A stretch of 64,000 nt of DNA from Candidatus Anammoximicrobium sp. (GTDB lineage Bacteria; Planctomycetota; Planctomycetia; Pirellulales; Pirellulaceae), in NCBI GenBank assembly GCA_012515235.1, contig JAAYYU010000191.1:30397-94396 (forward strand). The letters run 5' to 3'. Numbering within the stretch: position 1 is the first letter of the stretch; each line of letters opens with the position of its first letter. The notes below the pieces were generated by a model. That model did not search any database and had not been told where the DNA came from. It worked only from the letters and a program-made list of their open reading frames with translations. The translations under genes were made by a program, and so were the position numbers. Positions 9,590-17,873 of this stretch are shown in pieces.

Positions 9590-11056
9590 ATGTTCCGACT
9601 CCGGCGTCTTGTTCTGGTCGGACTGCTGACGGCGGCCGCGGCGGCCGCGGCGGGGGCGGTGTTGGCGGCGGTGTTGCGCGACGTGCGGCCCAAAGAGTCG
9701 CCGCGGGATCGGATGCCCATACCGCCAGTCCATGTCGATCACGCGGCGTTCTTTCCGGATGCGTTGAAGACTGGACCGGAAGTGACCCGTGGTTGCCTTC
9801 GCTGCCATCCTCAGGCCGCGAAAGACATGATGAAGACGTCGCACTGGACGTGGGCGGGCCAGAAGGTGAAGTTGCCCGGACGCGAGGAAGTGATGCGGGT
9901 GGGCAAACTGAACCTGATCAACAACTTCTGCATTCACGCGGGCCCGAACATCAAGATCTGTTCGTCCTGCCACGCCGGCTACGGCTGGGAGGACAACCGC
10001 TTCGACTTCACCCAAGAAGATCATGTGGATTGCCTGGTGTGCCACGAGCAGACCGGTACGTACCAGAAAGGGAACGCGGGGAATCCGAAGCCCGATGTGG
10101 ATCTGGCGGTCGTGGCCCGCAGCGTCGGGCGTCCGACTCGCGTGAACTGTGGCGAGTGCCACTTCAAAGGCGGCGGCGCCGATGCGGTCAAGCACGGCGA
10201 CATGGACGGGACGCTGTACTTCCCCAGCGAGCGGATCGACGTCCACATGGGCCAACACAATCTGCAATGCGTGGACTGCCACCGCACGGTCAAGCACCAG
10301 ATCCCGGGTTGTGCGATGTCCGTGTGCATCGAGCGGCGGATGCGGGTCAACTGTACGGATTGCCACAACGAGCGTCCGCACCGCCACGATCGCCTGGATG
10401 CCCACACGCAGACGGTCGCCTGCCAGACGTGCCACATCCCGCGGATGGCGATCGACGCGCCGACCAAGATGTCTTGGGATTGGTCGGCGGCTGGACAAGA
10501 CGGCCGGACAGAAGATCCACACGTGTATCTGAAGGCCAAGGGCAGCTTCCAGTACGCCCAGAACGTCCGGCCCGAGTACTACTGGTACAACGGCCGCGCC
10601 TACCGGTACCTGACCGGCGACAAGATCGATCCGGCGCACGTGGTGCAGATCAATCGTCCGCTGGGCGGACCGGAAGATCCCGAAGCCAAGATTTGGCCCT
10701 TCAAGGTGCATCGCGGCAAGCAGGTCTACGACAAAAAGTTGCTGCACCTGTTGGCGCCGCAGACGGCTGGTCCGGGCGGCTACTGGACCGAGTTTGACTG
10801 GGACAAGGCTTGCCGGCTGGGTTCGCAGGCGACGGGATTGCCGTACAGCGGGGAGTACGACTTTGTCGCGACGGAGATGTACTGGCCCCTCTCGCACATG
10901 GTGCAACCGGCACAGAAAGCCTTGCAGTGCAGCGATTGCCACGGCGAGCAGGGCGTGCTGAACTGGCAGGCTTTGGGCTACGAAGGCGACCCGGCGTTCC
11001 GCGGCGATCGCTGGCGTCTGGAACTGGTCCGCGGAACGAAGGGAGAGAGCCGATGA
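9590..11056 (+). CDS. Octaheme c-type cytochrome, tetrathionate reductase (OTR)-like
   Basis: This 488-residue exported protein has exactly eight CXXCH heme sites (Cys at about 69, 124, 148, 187, 227, 255, 278 and 447) and begins with a membrane-spanning signal or anchor (RLVLVGLLTAAAAAAAGAV). The spacing and the stretch GKLNLINNFCI...CSSCHAGYGW resemble the OTR family described from Shewanella, which reduces tetrathionate, nitrite and hydroxylamine in vitro. The physiological substrate here is unknown. I use the ATG at 9590, behind AGGAAAAGG, rather than the in-frame ATG at 9536, because the signal sequence starts there. Its stop overlaps the start of the next cytochrome gene (ATGA), so the two are translationally coupled. 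Confidence 0.9.
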   Translation: MFRLRRLVLVGLLTAAAAAAAGAVLAAVLRDVRPKESPRDRMPIPPVHVDHAAFFPDALKTGPEVTRGCLRCHPQAAKDMMKTSHWTWAGQKVKLPGREEVMRVGKLNLINNFCIHAGPNIKICSSCHAGYGWEDNRFDFTQEDHVDCLVCHEQTGTYQKGNAGNPKPDVDLAVVARSVGRPTRVNCGECHFKGGGADAVKHGDMDGTLYFPSERIDVHMGQHNLQCVDCHRTVKHQIPGCAMSVCIERRMRVNCTDCHNERPHRHDRLDAHTQTVACQTCHIPRMAIDAPTKMSWDWSAAGQDGRTEDPHVYLKAKGSFQYAQNVRPEYYWYNGRAYRYLTGDKIDPAHVVQINRPLGGPEDPEAKIWPFKVHRGKQVYDKKLLHLLAPQTAGPGGYWTEFDWDKACRLGSQATGLPYSGEYDFVATEMYWPLSHMVQPAQKALQCSDCHGEQGVLNWQALGYEGDPAFRGDRWRLELVRGTKGESR

Positions 11057-13122
11057 AGGGTGGATTGGGCTTCATGACGCTGACTCTGGCCCTCACTGCC
11101 TCGGCGGCGCCGGCGGCGGACTTGGCTTCCCCGCTGCATCCCGCCGTCGTGCTGGTCGACGGTGAAGGCACGTCGGTGCTCCAATCGGGACGCCCCGTGT
11201 CGACGATGCAGACTTGCGGCAGATGCCACGACACGCCGTACATCGCGGCGCACAGCTACCACGTTTCGCTGGGCAGCGACGAGCGCTCGGCGGTGGGAGC
11301 CGTGGGTGAGCGGCGTGCCTGGGATTACAGCCCCGGCAGCTTTGGCCGCTGGAACCCGTTGACCTATCGCTATCTGACTCCGCCCGGCGACCTCCGCTTG
11401 GATTTGGGCGTAGCGGAATGGGTCCAACGGCAGGGCTGGCGGCACGTGGGCGGAGGCCCGGCGGTGTACGGGCACCGCAGCGTTCAGCAACTGGCTCCGC
11501 CCAATTCAGCGAAGCTGGCGGCAGACGTGGATCCCGATCGCCAAGTGCTCGATCCGGCGACGGGCCAACCGCGCGATTGGGACTGGCAGCAATCGGGCGT
11601 CGCCGAGATGAACTGTTTCCTGTGCCACGCCGCACAAGCTGACAATGCGGCGCGCATCGTGGAATTGGAAGCGGGCCGGTTCCAGTGGGCTGCCACGGCG
11701 ACACTGGCCAGCACCGGTTTGGTGCGAAAAGCGGAGGCCGGTTGGCAATACGTCGCCAACGATTTCAACAGCGACGGCAGCGTGGCTGCCGAGCGGTTGG
11801 GAATCCGCGAGCCAACCAGCTTGCACTGCGGTCAATGTCATGGATTGGCTCATCGCGGAACGGAACCGGTGCGGTTGGAGCTGTCGTTCCGGCAGTGGTC
11901 GACGGCGACGAAGGGGCAGGTGTTTTCCGGCCAGCGGATGTTCGAGTCGGCCGTCAATCTGGACGAGAAGTTGACGCGGACCCGGCCTTGGGACGTCCAT
12001 GCCGAGGCGATGTTGGAGTGTTCCAGCTGCCACTTTCCGCTGAACCATCCGAGCTTCTTTGAATCCAGTCCCCGCAACCGTCCGGCGCATCTGGCGTACG
12101 AACCGCGGCGATTGTCGCTGCGCGAGTATGTTCTGCGGCCGAGCCATCAGTTTGCCAAGGGCCAGACCGCACAGGGGACGGTGGCTCACCACCTGGCCGG
12201 CACGATGCGGCGGTGCGAGGACTGCCACCTCGCGGAGCAAACGCACGATTGGCTGCCTTACCGCGCCGTGCATTTCGAGCGTCTGAGTTGTGAGGCCTGC
12301 CACGTGCCCGCGGCCGGCGCTCCGGCCATTCAGCAAGTCGACTGGACGCTGGTCGACTTGTCGGGCGAGCCGCAGGTGTCGTGGCGGGGGATTCAGGGCG
12401 AAGTGACCGATCCGGCGGCCGTGGTCACCGGCTTCGAGCCGGTCTTGCTGCCGCGTCACGAGTTGGACGGCCGCAGCCGCCTGACGCCGCACAATCTGAT
12501 TACCGCCTGGTATTGGGTCGAGGGGGGCGCGACCCCGCGGCCGGTGCGGCAAGTCGATTTGCAGCGTGCGTTCCTGCAGGGTGGTGCGTATCATTCGGAA
12601 CTGCTGGCGGCCTTGGACCTGGATCGTGATGGGAAGCTGAGCCGCGGCGAACGGGTGTTGGACACGCCGGAAAAAGCGGACGTAGCACGCCGGCGGTTGC
12701 AGTCCGTGGGCGTGACCGAGCCGCGGATCGCGGGCGAGATTCAACCCTACGCGACGCATCACGGCGTCGGACCCGCCAGGTGGGCTACGCGAGATTGCCG
12801 GACGTGCCATCGCGAGGATTCCCGTCTGGCTCGGCCGCTCGCGTTGGCCTCTCACGTGCCGGGGAGCGTGTTCCCGGAACTGGTCGGCGACAGCGGCCTG
12901 GAATGGCACGGCGACATTGCGAGACAAGAGGATGGGACGCTGGTCTTTCGGCCCTCGACGGCGGGTGCCGGATTGTACGTCCTGGGGCATGACCGCTGGA
13001 ACTGGGTCAATTGGCTTGGCGGCCTGATGGTGTTGGGCGTAATCTGCGGGGCGGCGACGCACGCGGGGCTGCGGTTGCTGGCCAGCCGCAGACGTAGGTC
13101 GGAGGATTCCGGAGATGCGTGA
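11053..13122 (+). CDS. Heptaheme c-type cytochrome with C-terminal membrane anchor and EF-hand-like site
   Basis: The 689-residue product has a signal peptide and seven CXXCH motifs (Cys at about 55, 188, 259, 323, 388, 413 and 582). A calcium-loop-like DLDRDGKLSRGE lies at about 521-532, and one hydrophobic segment (WLGGLMVLGVICGAATHAGL, about 654-673) sits near the C-terminus before an Arg-rich tail. It therefore probably faces the periplasm, tethered to the inner membrane. The start overlaps the octaheme stop and the end overlaps the cytochrome b start. The likely role is electron transfer from the cytochrome b subunit to the octaheme enzyme. I do not recognise a named family. Confidence 0.85.
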   Translation: MKGGLGFMTLTLALTASAAPAADLASPLHPAVVLVDGEGTSVLQSGRPVSTMQTCGRCHDTPYIAAHSYHVSLGSDERSAVGAVGERRAWDYSPGSFGRWNPLTYRYLTPPGDLRLDLGVAEWVQRQGWRHVGGGPAVYGHRSVQQLAPPNSAKLAADVDPDRQVLDPATGQPRDWDWQQSGVAEMNCFLCHAAQADNAARIVELEAGRFQWAATATLASTGLVRKAEAGWQYVANDFNSDGSVAAERLGIREPTSLHCGQCHGLAHRGTEPVRLELSFRQWSTATKGQVFSGQRMFESAVNLDEKLTRTRPWDVHAEAMLECSSCHFPLNHPSFFESSPRNRPAHLAYEPRRLSLREYVLRPSHQFAKGQTAQGTVAHHLAGTMRRCEDCHLAEQTHDWLPYRAVHFERLSCEACHVPAAGAPAIQQVDWTLVDLSGEPQVSWRGIQGEVTDPAAVVTGFEPVLLPRHELDGRSRLTPHNLITAWYWVEGGATPRPVRQVDLQRAFLQGGAYHSELLAALDLDRDGKLSRGERVLDTPEKADVARRRLQSVGVTEPRIAGEIQPYATHHGVGPARWATRDCRTCHREDSRLARPLALASHVPGSVFPELVGDSGLEWHGDIARQEDGTLVFRPSTAGAGLYVLGHDRWNWVNWLGGLMVLGVICGAATHAGLRLLASRRRRSEDSGDA

Positions 13123-13789
13123 GCAATTGTATTCCCTCTACGAACGCATTTGGCACTGGCTGCAGGCCGCAACCGTGTTGCTGCTGATGCTGACCGGAGC
13201 CAGCATTCACGCTCCCGATACCCTGGGCGTGATCCCCTTTGCGCCGGCCGTGCGTCTGCACAACATGCTGGGATTTCTGCTGCTGGCCAACGCCTTTCTC
13301 GGTGTCTTTTACTATGTGACGACGGGCATTATCCGGCACTACATTCCGGAACCGCGCGAGTTCATGTCGTTGGCGTTCCGCCAAGTCGCCCACTACGTGA
13401 GCGGCATCTTTCGCGGGGCGCCGCATCCGCTGGAAAAGACGCCGCAACGGCGGCTCAACCCGCTGCAGCAGGTCACCTACCTGATCATCCTGAACGTACT
13501 CTTGCCCCTGCAAATCGTCACCGGATCGCTGATGTGGGGCGGGCAGTACTGGCCTCAGTCCGTGCAATTCGTCGGTGGCTTGCCCGTGCTGGGCATGGTC
13601 CACACGCTCGGCGCCTGGCTGTTCGCCGCGTTTGTCACAATGCACGTCTACCTGACGACCACCGGCCGCACGCCGCTGTCGAACATCAAGGCGATGATCA
13701 CGGGCTACGAGGACTTGCCGGCCGGCGAGGGACGTCCCGGCGGATTGACGCCCAGCCAGCAAGGCGAACTGAAAGGAGCCCAGTCATGA
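13115..13789 (+). CDS. Di-heme cytochrome b561-like membrane subunit
   Basis: This 224-residue integral membrane protein has about four transmembrane helices, at about 16-30, 50-70, 120-140 and 160-180. Candidate heme b ligands His14 (RIWHW), His49, His163 and His177 (MHVYL) are placed as in the thiosulfate-reductase/formate-dehydrogenase cytochrome b family. It probably oxidises membrane quinol and passes electrons to the heptaheme protein. It starts inside the end of the heptaheme gene and its stop overlaps the next ATG (ATGA), so it is part of one co-translated unit. Confidence 0.88.
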   Translation: MREQLYSLYERIWHWLQAATVLLLMLTGASIHAPDTLGVIPFAPAVRLHNMLGFLLLANAFLGVFYYVTTGIIRHYIPEPREFMSLAFRQVAHYVSGIFRGAPHPLEKTPQRRLNPLQQVTYLIILNVLLPLQIVTGSLMWGGQYWPQSVQFVGGLPVLGMVHTLGAWLFAAFVTMHVYLTTTGRTPLSNIKAMITGYEDLPAGEGRPGGLTPSQQGELKGAQS

Positions 13790-14310
13790 ACCAGGAACGC
13801 GCCACCTCCCCGCTCTGGAACCCCTACGCCGGAGGCGTCGCTTTGGGGATCGTGCTGTTTCTTTCGTATTACCTGTCCGGCGCGGGCCTGGGCGGGTCCG
13901 GAGGCGTGGCGCGGGTCGCCACGTTCGCTGTGGATCAAGTCGCCTCGCAGCAAGTCGACCGGAATCCGTACTTGGCCAAGATAGCCGGCGGCGACGCCAA
14001 CCCGCTCAATCACCGTATGGTCTGGATGTTGCTGGGCGTGATCGCCGGCGGGTTCGTGTCCGGCTCTCTGGCCGGGCGCGTCAAGGCGGAGACGATCAAA
14101 GGCCCGGCGGTCAGCACGCGGCTGCGCTGGGCCTTGGCCTTTCTGGGCGGCGGCTTCATGGGCTACGGCGCGGGAATCGCCCGCGGCTGCACTTCGGGCC
14201 AGGCGTTGTCCGGCGGCGCCGTGCTCGCCGTCGGCAGCTGGGCCTTCATGATGATGGTGTTTGCGGGCGCTTACTTACTGGCCTACCCCCTGCGGCGATT
14301 GTGGAACTGA
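13786..14310 (+). CDS. YeeE/YedE-family sulfur transporter, first half-size protein
   Basis: This is a 174-residue membrane protein of the YeeE/YedE (DUF395) family, which moves sulfur-containing compounds such as thiosulfate across the inner membrane. The signature GIARGCTSGQALSGGA carries the conserved pore cysteine (Cys135). Full-length YeeE proteins hold two such halves; here the second half is the next gene. The ATG at 13786 overlaps the previous stop and has GAAAGGAG in front. Confidence 0.88.
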   Translation: MNQERATSPLWNPYAGGVALGIVLFLSYYLSGAGLGGSGGVARVATFAVDQVASQQVDRNPYLAKIAGGDANPLNHRMVWMLLGVIAGGFVSGSLAGRVKAETIKGPAVSTRLRWALAFLGGGFMGYGAGIARGCTSGQALSGGAVLAVGSWAFMMMVFAGAYLLAYPLRRLWN

Positions 14311-14347
14311 CCACTCGCGACACTTCGCACTCGACGGAGACGGCACG

Positions 14348-15577
14348 ATGGCTCCCCTTCATTTCGCAGGCCTTCCGTTCATCCTGGTGACGCTGGCCAC
14401 TGGGTTCGCTTTCGGCTTTGTGCTGGAACGATCCGGGTTCGGCAACGCGCGGAACCTGGCGGCGCAGTTCTATCTGCACGACATGCGGGTGCTGAAAGTG
14501 ATGTTCACGGCCATCGTCACGGCGATGTTGTTGATCTTCGCGGCGGCGGCGATCGGCGTGTTGGACTTCGGGGCCTTGGAAGTCCCCGCGACCTACCTGG
14601 GGCCGGCGATTGTGGGCGGGTTGCTGTTGGGAGTCGGATTCATCCTCGGCGGCTACTGCCCCGGCACGTCGCTGGTCTCGATGTCCACACTGAAGATCGA
14701 TGGGGCCATCTTCGTCTTGGGCGTCACGTTCGGGCTTTTTCTTTTTGGGCAGACGGTGCCCGGGTTCTGGAACTTCTGGAACTTCTCCGGCGCACACGGC
14801 CGTTGGACGTTGAACGAGGCGGCGGGGGTCGATGCGGGCTGGGCGGTCTTGGGAGTTGTCGCGATGGCGGTCGGTGCGTTTTGGTTTGTCGAGCGCGTGG
14901 AGGGATTCTTCCGCCGCGGCAAGCCACAGCCGCCCTTGTCTCTTCGAGCAACTTGGCTGCGGCGGTCGGCCGTGGCGGGGGCCTTGGGAATCGCCCTCGT
15001 CACCTTGGCGATCGGCCAGCCCACGACCGAGCGCAAGATCGCCTGGCAGGCCCAGGCCTTGGACGCACGGCTGGAGAGCCGAGAGATTCACTTGGATCCC
15101 GCCGAAGTGCTGAGCATGATGCGCAACAATCAAATCGATCTGGTCTTGGCCGATGTCCGTAACGAGGCGGAGTACAACTTGTTTCACCTGGTCGATGCGC
15201 GGCGGGTGACGCTCGCTGAATTGGCCCACGGCTGGCCGCAACGGCTCTCGGAAGACGCTGTCGTGGTCGTCATCTCGAACGACGAGCAGGCCGCGGAAGA
15301 GGGCTGGAAGCGGCTGGCCGTGCAGCGCGTCAATGCTTACGTGCTGGCGGGCGGCATCAACCGCTGGCTGGACCTGTATCGCGCCCAGACGGCCAACGTT
15401 CCCGGCCCCGATCACCCGGCCGCTGGCGACGACGTGCTGCGGCATCGCTTCGAAATCGCTTTGGGCGACCGGGTAGCGGAAGCCAGACCGGACCCCAAGC
15501 AAGTGCCGCCGCGTAAGTTCCAACCCAAACTCAAGCTGCGCAAAGCGGTCCGTCCGGTAGGCGGCGGCTGCGGGTAG
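14348..15577 (+). CDS. YeeE/YedE-family transporter half fused to a degenerate rhodanese domain
   Basis: The 409-residue protein begins with the partner YeeE/YedE half (about 1-190), whose conserved cysteine is Cys104 in GGYCPGTSLVSMS. After another membrane segment (about 205-222) comes a rhodanese-like domain (about 248-345) with LADVRNEAEYNLFHLVDAR and LAGGINRW. The expected catalytic cysteine of the C-x-x-G-x-R loop is absent: the sequence there is VVVVISNDEQAAEEGW, with Ser310 at that place. The domain may bind rather than transfer sulfane sulfur. The C-terminus ends GGGCG, leaving one cysteine in a flexible tail. I start at the ATG at 14348, 37 bases after the previous stop. It closes the cytochrome/sulfur unit. 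Confidence 0.87.
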   Translation: MAPLHFAGLPFILVTLATGFAFGFVLERSGFGNARNLAAQFYLHDMRVLKVMFTAIVTAMLLIFAAAAIGVLDFGALEVPATYLGPAIVGGLLLGVGFILGGYCPGTSLVSMSTLKIDGAIFVLGVTFGLFLFGQTVPGFWNFWNFSGAHGRWTLNEAAGVDAGWAVLGVVAMAVGAFWFVERVEGFFRRGKPQPPLSLRATWLRRSAVAGALGIALVTLAIGQPTTERKIAWQAQALDARLESREIHLDPAEVLSMMRNNQIDLVLADVRNEAEYNLFHLVDARRVTLAELAHGWPQRLSEDAVVVVISNDEQAAEEGWKRLAVQRVNAYVLAGGINRWLDLYRAQTANVPGPDHPAAGDDVLRHRFEIALGDRVAEARPDPKQVPPRKFQPKLKLRKAVRPVGGGCG

Positions 15578-15681
15578 GGCAACTTGACTTCCGGCCGCCG
15601 ATCGGGAACGATAACGGACGCTGCGCCCCGCGCTGGGGCCAAGCGGAATCCGGAAAAACCCCGTTCGAAGAAAGACTCGCC

Positions 15682-17094
15682 ATGAGTACGCGCAAGCCGT
15701 CTGGAATGCCCCGCCGTGATTTCCTCAAGAGAACCGGCCAAGTCACCGCGCTGTCCGCCTTGGCTGGCTTGGACCTGCCGCACGTCCACGCCGGAGAGGA
15801 CAACACCATTCGCCTGGCCTTGGTCGGCTGCGGCGGACGCGGTAGCGGCGCGGTGGCCAACGCGATGGCGGCGGGCGGACTGGTGCTCGGAAACGCCGGC
15901 GACGCTCGGCAATCGCGGGCCTCCGGGGCCAGCGGGCCGGTCAAGCTGTTTGCGATGGCCGACCTTCGTCAGGACCGGCTCGATGGCTCGCACAAGGCGC
16001 TCAGCAACCTATTAGGCGACCGGATCGACTCGCCTCCGGAACGGCGCTTCCTGGGTTTCCATGCCTACCGCAAGGCGATCGACTGCCTGCGGCCGGGCGA
16101 CGTGGCCATGTTGACCACGCACGCCGGCTTCCGTGCGCCGCATCTGGAATACGCGGTGGAAAAAGGCGTCAACGTGTTCATGGAAAAGGATTTCGCGGCC
16201 GATCCGGGCGGCATCAAGCGGATTATCCGCGCCGGGGAAGCGGCGGAGAAGAAGAACCTCAAAATCGCCGCCGGACTGATGTGCCGCCACTCCTCCGCTC
16301 GCCAAGCGTTGATCCAGCGGATCCGCGACGGCGCGATGGGCGACATCCAACTGATTCGCGCGTACCGCATGGACCCCGGCTACGGCATGGGACCGTTTCC
16401 CAAAGGCCAGAACGAACTGCTGTGGCAGCTCAGCCCCGGTCATCCGTACCAGTTCCTGTGGTCCTCCGGCGGCATCTTCATCGAACTGATGATCCATCAG
16501 ATCGACGAGTGTTTCTGGATCAAGGACTCGTGGCCGGTCGCCGCCCACGGCGTCGGCGGGCGGTACGCCGGCAGCCAGGATTGCAGTCAGAACCTGGACA
16601 GCTACTCGATCGAGTACACGTTTGCCGACGGTACCAAAGCGATGGTCACCGGCCGCTACATCCGAAATTGCTACAACGATTTCGCCACCTTTGTCCACGG
16701 GACGAAGTGCGGCGCGAAGTTCTCCGGCGACATCCACGCGCCGACGTGCTTCATCTGCAAGGACCAGAACATCACACCGGAGAACATCGTCTGGCAGCCG
16801 GAAAAGGAGGCGGTGAATCCTTGGCAGGCCGAATGGGACGTCCTGCTGGGCGCGATCCGCAACGACCGGCCGCACAACGAAGCCCGGCGTGCGGCGCTCT
16901 CGAACCTGGGAGCCATCATGGGCCGGGCGGCTGTCCACACGGGCAAGGTCGTAACCTGGGACGAAGCGATGGCCTCGGATTTCACGTTCTGCAAGAACGT
17001 CGACAGTCTGACCGCCGACTCGCCGGCCCCCGTCCAGGCCGACGCCGAAGGCCGCTACCCGGCGCCAATCCCCGGCGCCTGGACGGAGATCTGA
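15682..17094 (+). CDS. Tat-exported Gfo/Idh/MocA-family oxidoreductase
   Basis: The 470-residue protein starts with a twin-arginine signal (RRDFLKRTG followed by a hydrophobic run ending VHAG). A Rossmann dinucleotide site (LALVGCGGRGSGA, about 47-59) and the family's EKD/lysine region (MEKDFAADPGG) follow. Family members oxidise or isomerise sugars using tightly bound NAD(P). Planctomycetes carry many such exported paralogues near sulfatase and glycosidase genes, as here. The substrate is not deducible. The gene stands alone, 104 bases after the sulfur unit. Confidence 0.92.
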   Translation: MSTRKPSGMPRRDFLKRTGQVTALSALAGLDLPHVHAGEDNTIRLALVGCGGRGSGAVANAMAAGGLVLGNAGDARQSRASGASGPVKLFAMADLRQDRLDGSHKALSNLLGDRIDSPPERRFLGFHAYRKAIDCLRPGDVAMLTTHAGFRAPHLEYAVEKGVNVFMEKDFAADPGGIKRIIRAGEAAEKKNLKIAAGLMCRHSSARQALIQRIRDGAMGDIQLIRAYRMDPGYGMGPFPKGQNELLWQLSPGHPYQFLWSSGGIFIELMIHQIDECFWIKDSWPVAAHGVGGRYAGSQDCSQNLDSYSIEYTFADGTKAMVTGRYIRNCYNDFATFVHGTKCGAKFSGDIHAPTCFICKDQNITPENIVWQPEKEAVNPWQAEWDVLLGAIRNDRPHNEARRAALSNLGAIMGRAAVHTGKVVTWDEAMASDFTFCKNVDSLTADSPAPVQADAEGRYPAPIPGAWTEI

Positions 17095-17215
17095 CGGCGG
17101 TGATCAACGAGCGTCCGAGACCGGCTGTGCGATCTTGCGTCTGAATGGCAGGCCGCGTCTTGCCACCGCGGTACCGCGGCGGGATTGTTTTTGGCTTGGC
17201 TGCGACGGTGTCACG

Positions 17216-17689
17216 ATGAGCGAAAAATGGTGCGAGTGGAAGGAAATCGATCAACCCACGGTTTACTGCAGCCATGCAGTGTACCAGCTGCGCTACGTGG
17301 ATGCGTCGGCGTCGCCATGTTCCATCGCTCGGTTCCTTGGCGCTGATCCGGCAGGTATCCTCTACATCGGCGAACGGGCGAGCATGGAGCAGGCTCGTAT
17401 CGACATCAAGGCGGGGATCGATTCCTGGAACAAGCACATGGCGGGGATTATGATCCATATTCTCCGCCGGTACTCGGAGGCGTTTCGACAGCGGCACACC
17501 CAGTCTCGGCTGCAGTATCGTTTCGAAGAGCATGCCTCGAAGGAGTCCCGCAAACGGCGAGAGGAACGATTGATCAAAGAGTACGTCCTCCGTTTCGGCG
17601 AGGTACCGCCGCTGAACAGCGCGATTCCGAACCGGCACGCCGCTTGGGAGACCGAAACATGTGACGTGCCTGACTCCGTCGCCACTTAG
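17216..17689 (+). CDS. Possible GIY-YIG-like domain protein
   Basis: This 157-residue protein shows AVYQLRYV followed by GILYIGERASMEQARI, which resembles the two strands and the helix-1 arginine of GIY-YIG nucleases. A Glu-containing helix (REERLIKEYVLRFGEVPPLN) near the C-terminus could supply the metal-binding glutamate. The first motif is VYQ rather than GIY, so catalytic activity is uncertain. I use the ATG at 17216; an in-frame ATG at 17135 would add an unlikely Arg-rich N-terminus. Neighbours give no hint of function. Confidence 0.55.
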   Translation: MSEKWCEWKEIDQPTVYCSHAVYQLRYVDASASPCSIARFLGADPAGILYIGERASMEQARIDIKAGIDSWNKHMAGIMIHILRRYSEAFRQRHTQSRLQYRFEEHASKESRKRREERLIKEYVLRFGEVPPLNSAIPNRHAAWETETCDVPDSVAT

Positions 17690-17873
17690 CTCCATCCCGG
17701 TGAAGCATCGGCGGCAAATCGTCGGCGATGCCAAACAGACGGAATGGAGGCGTCGAGCCGGTGGTCCGTCGCCGAGTCGGGACCGACGGTGGAAAGCATC
17801 CGTGGTCCTGCTGTGCCGTCCGCGGGATTATTCCGAAGACCCTGCGCCCAGAAGAACTAAGGAGGATCTTGCG

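Noticed and set aside
9569-13062. Minus-strand frames of 457 and 518 codons opposite the cytochrome genes
   Set aside because: They are shadows of genes with eight and seven CXXCH motifs. The translations are compositionally biased and domain-free.
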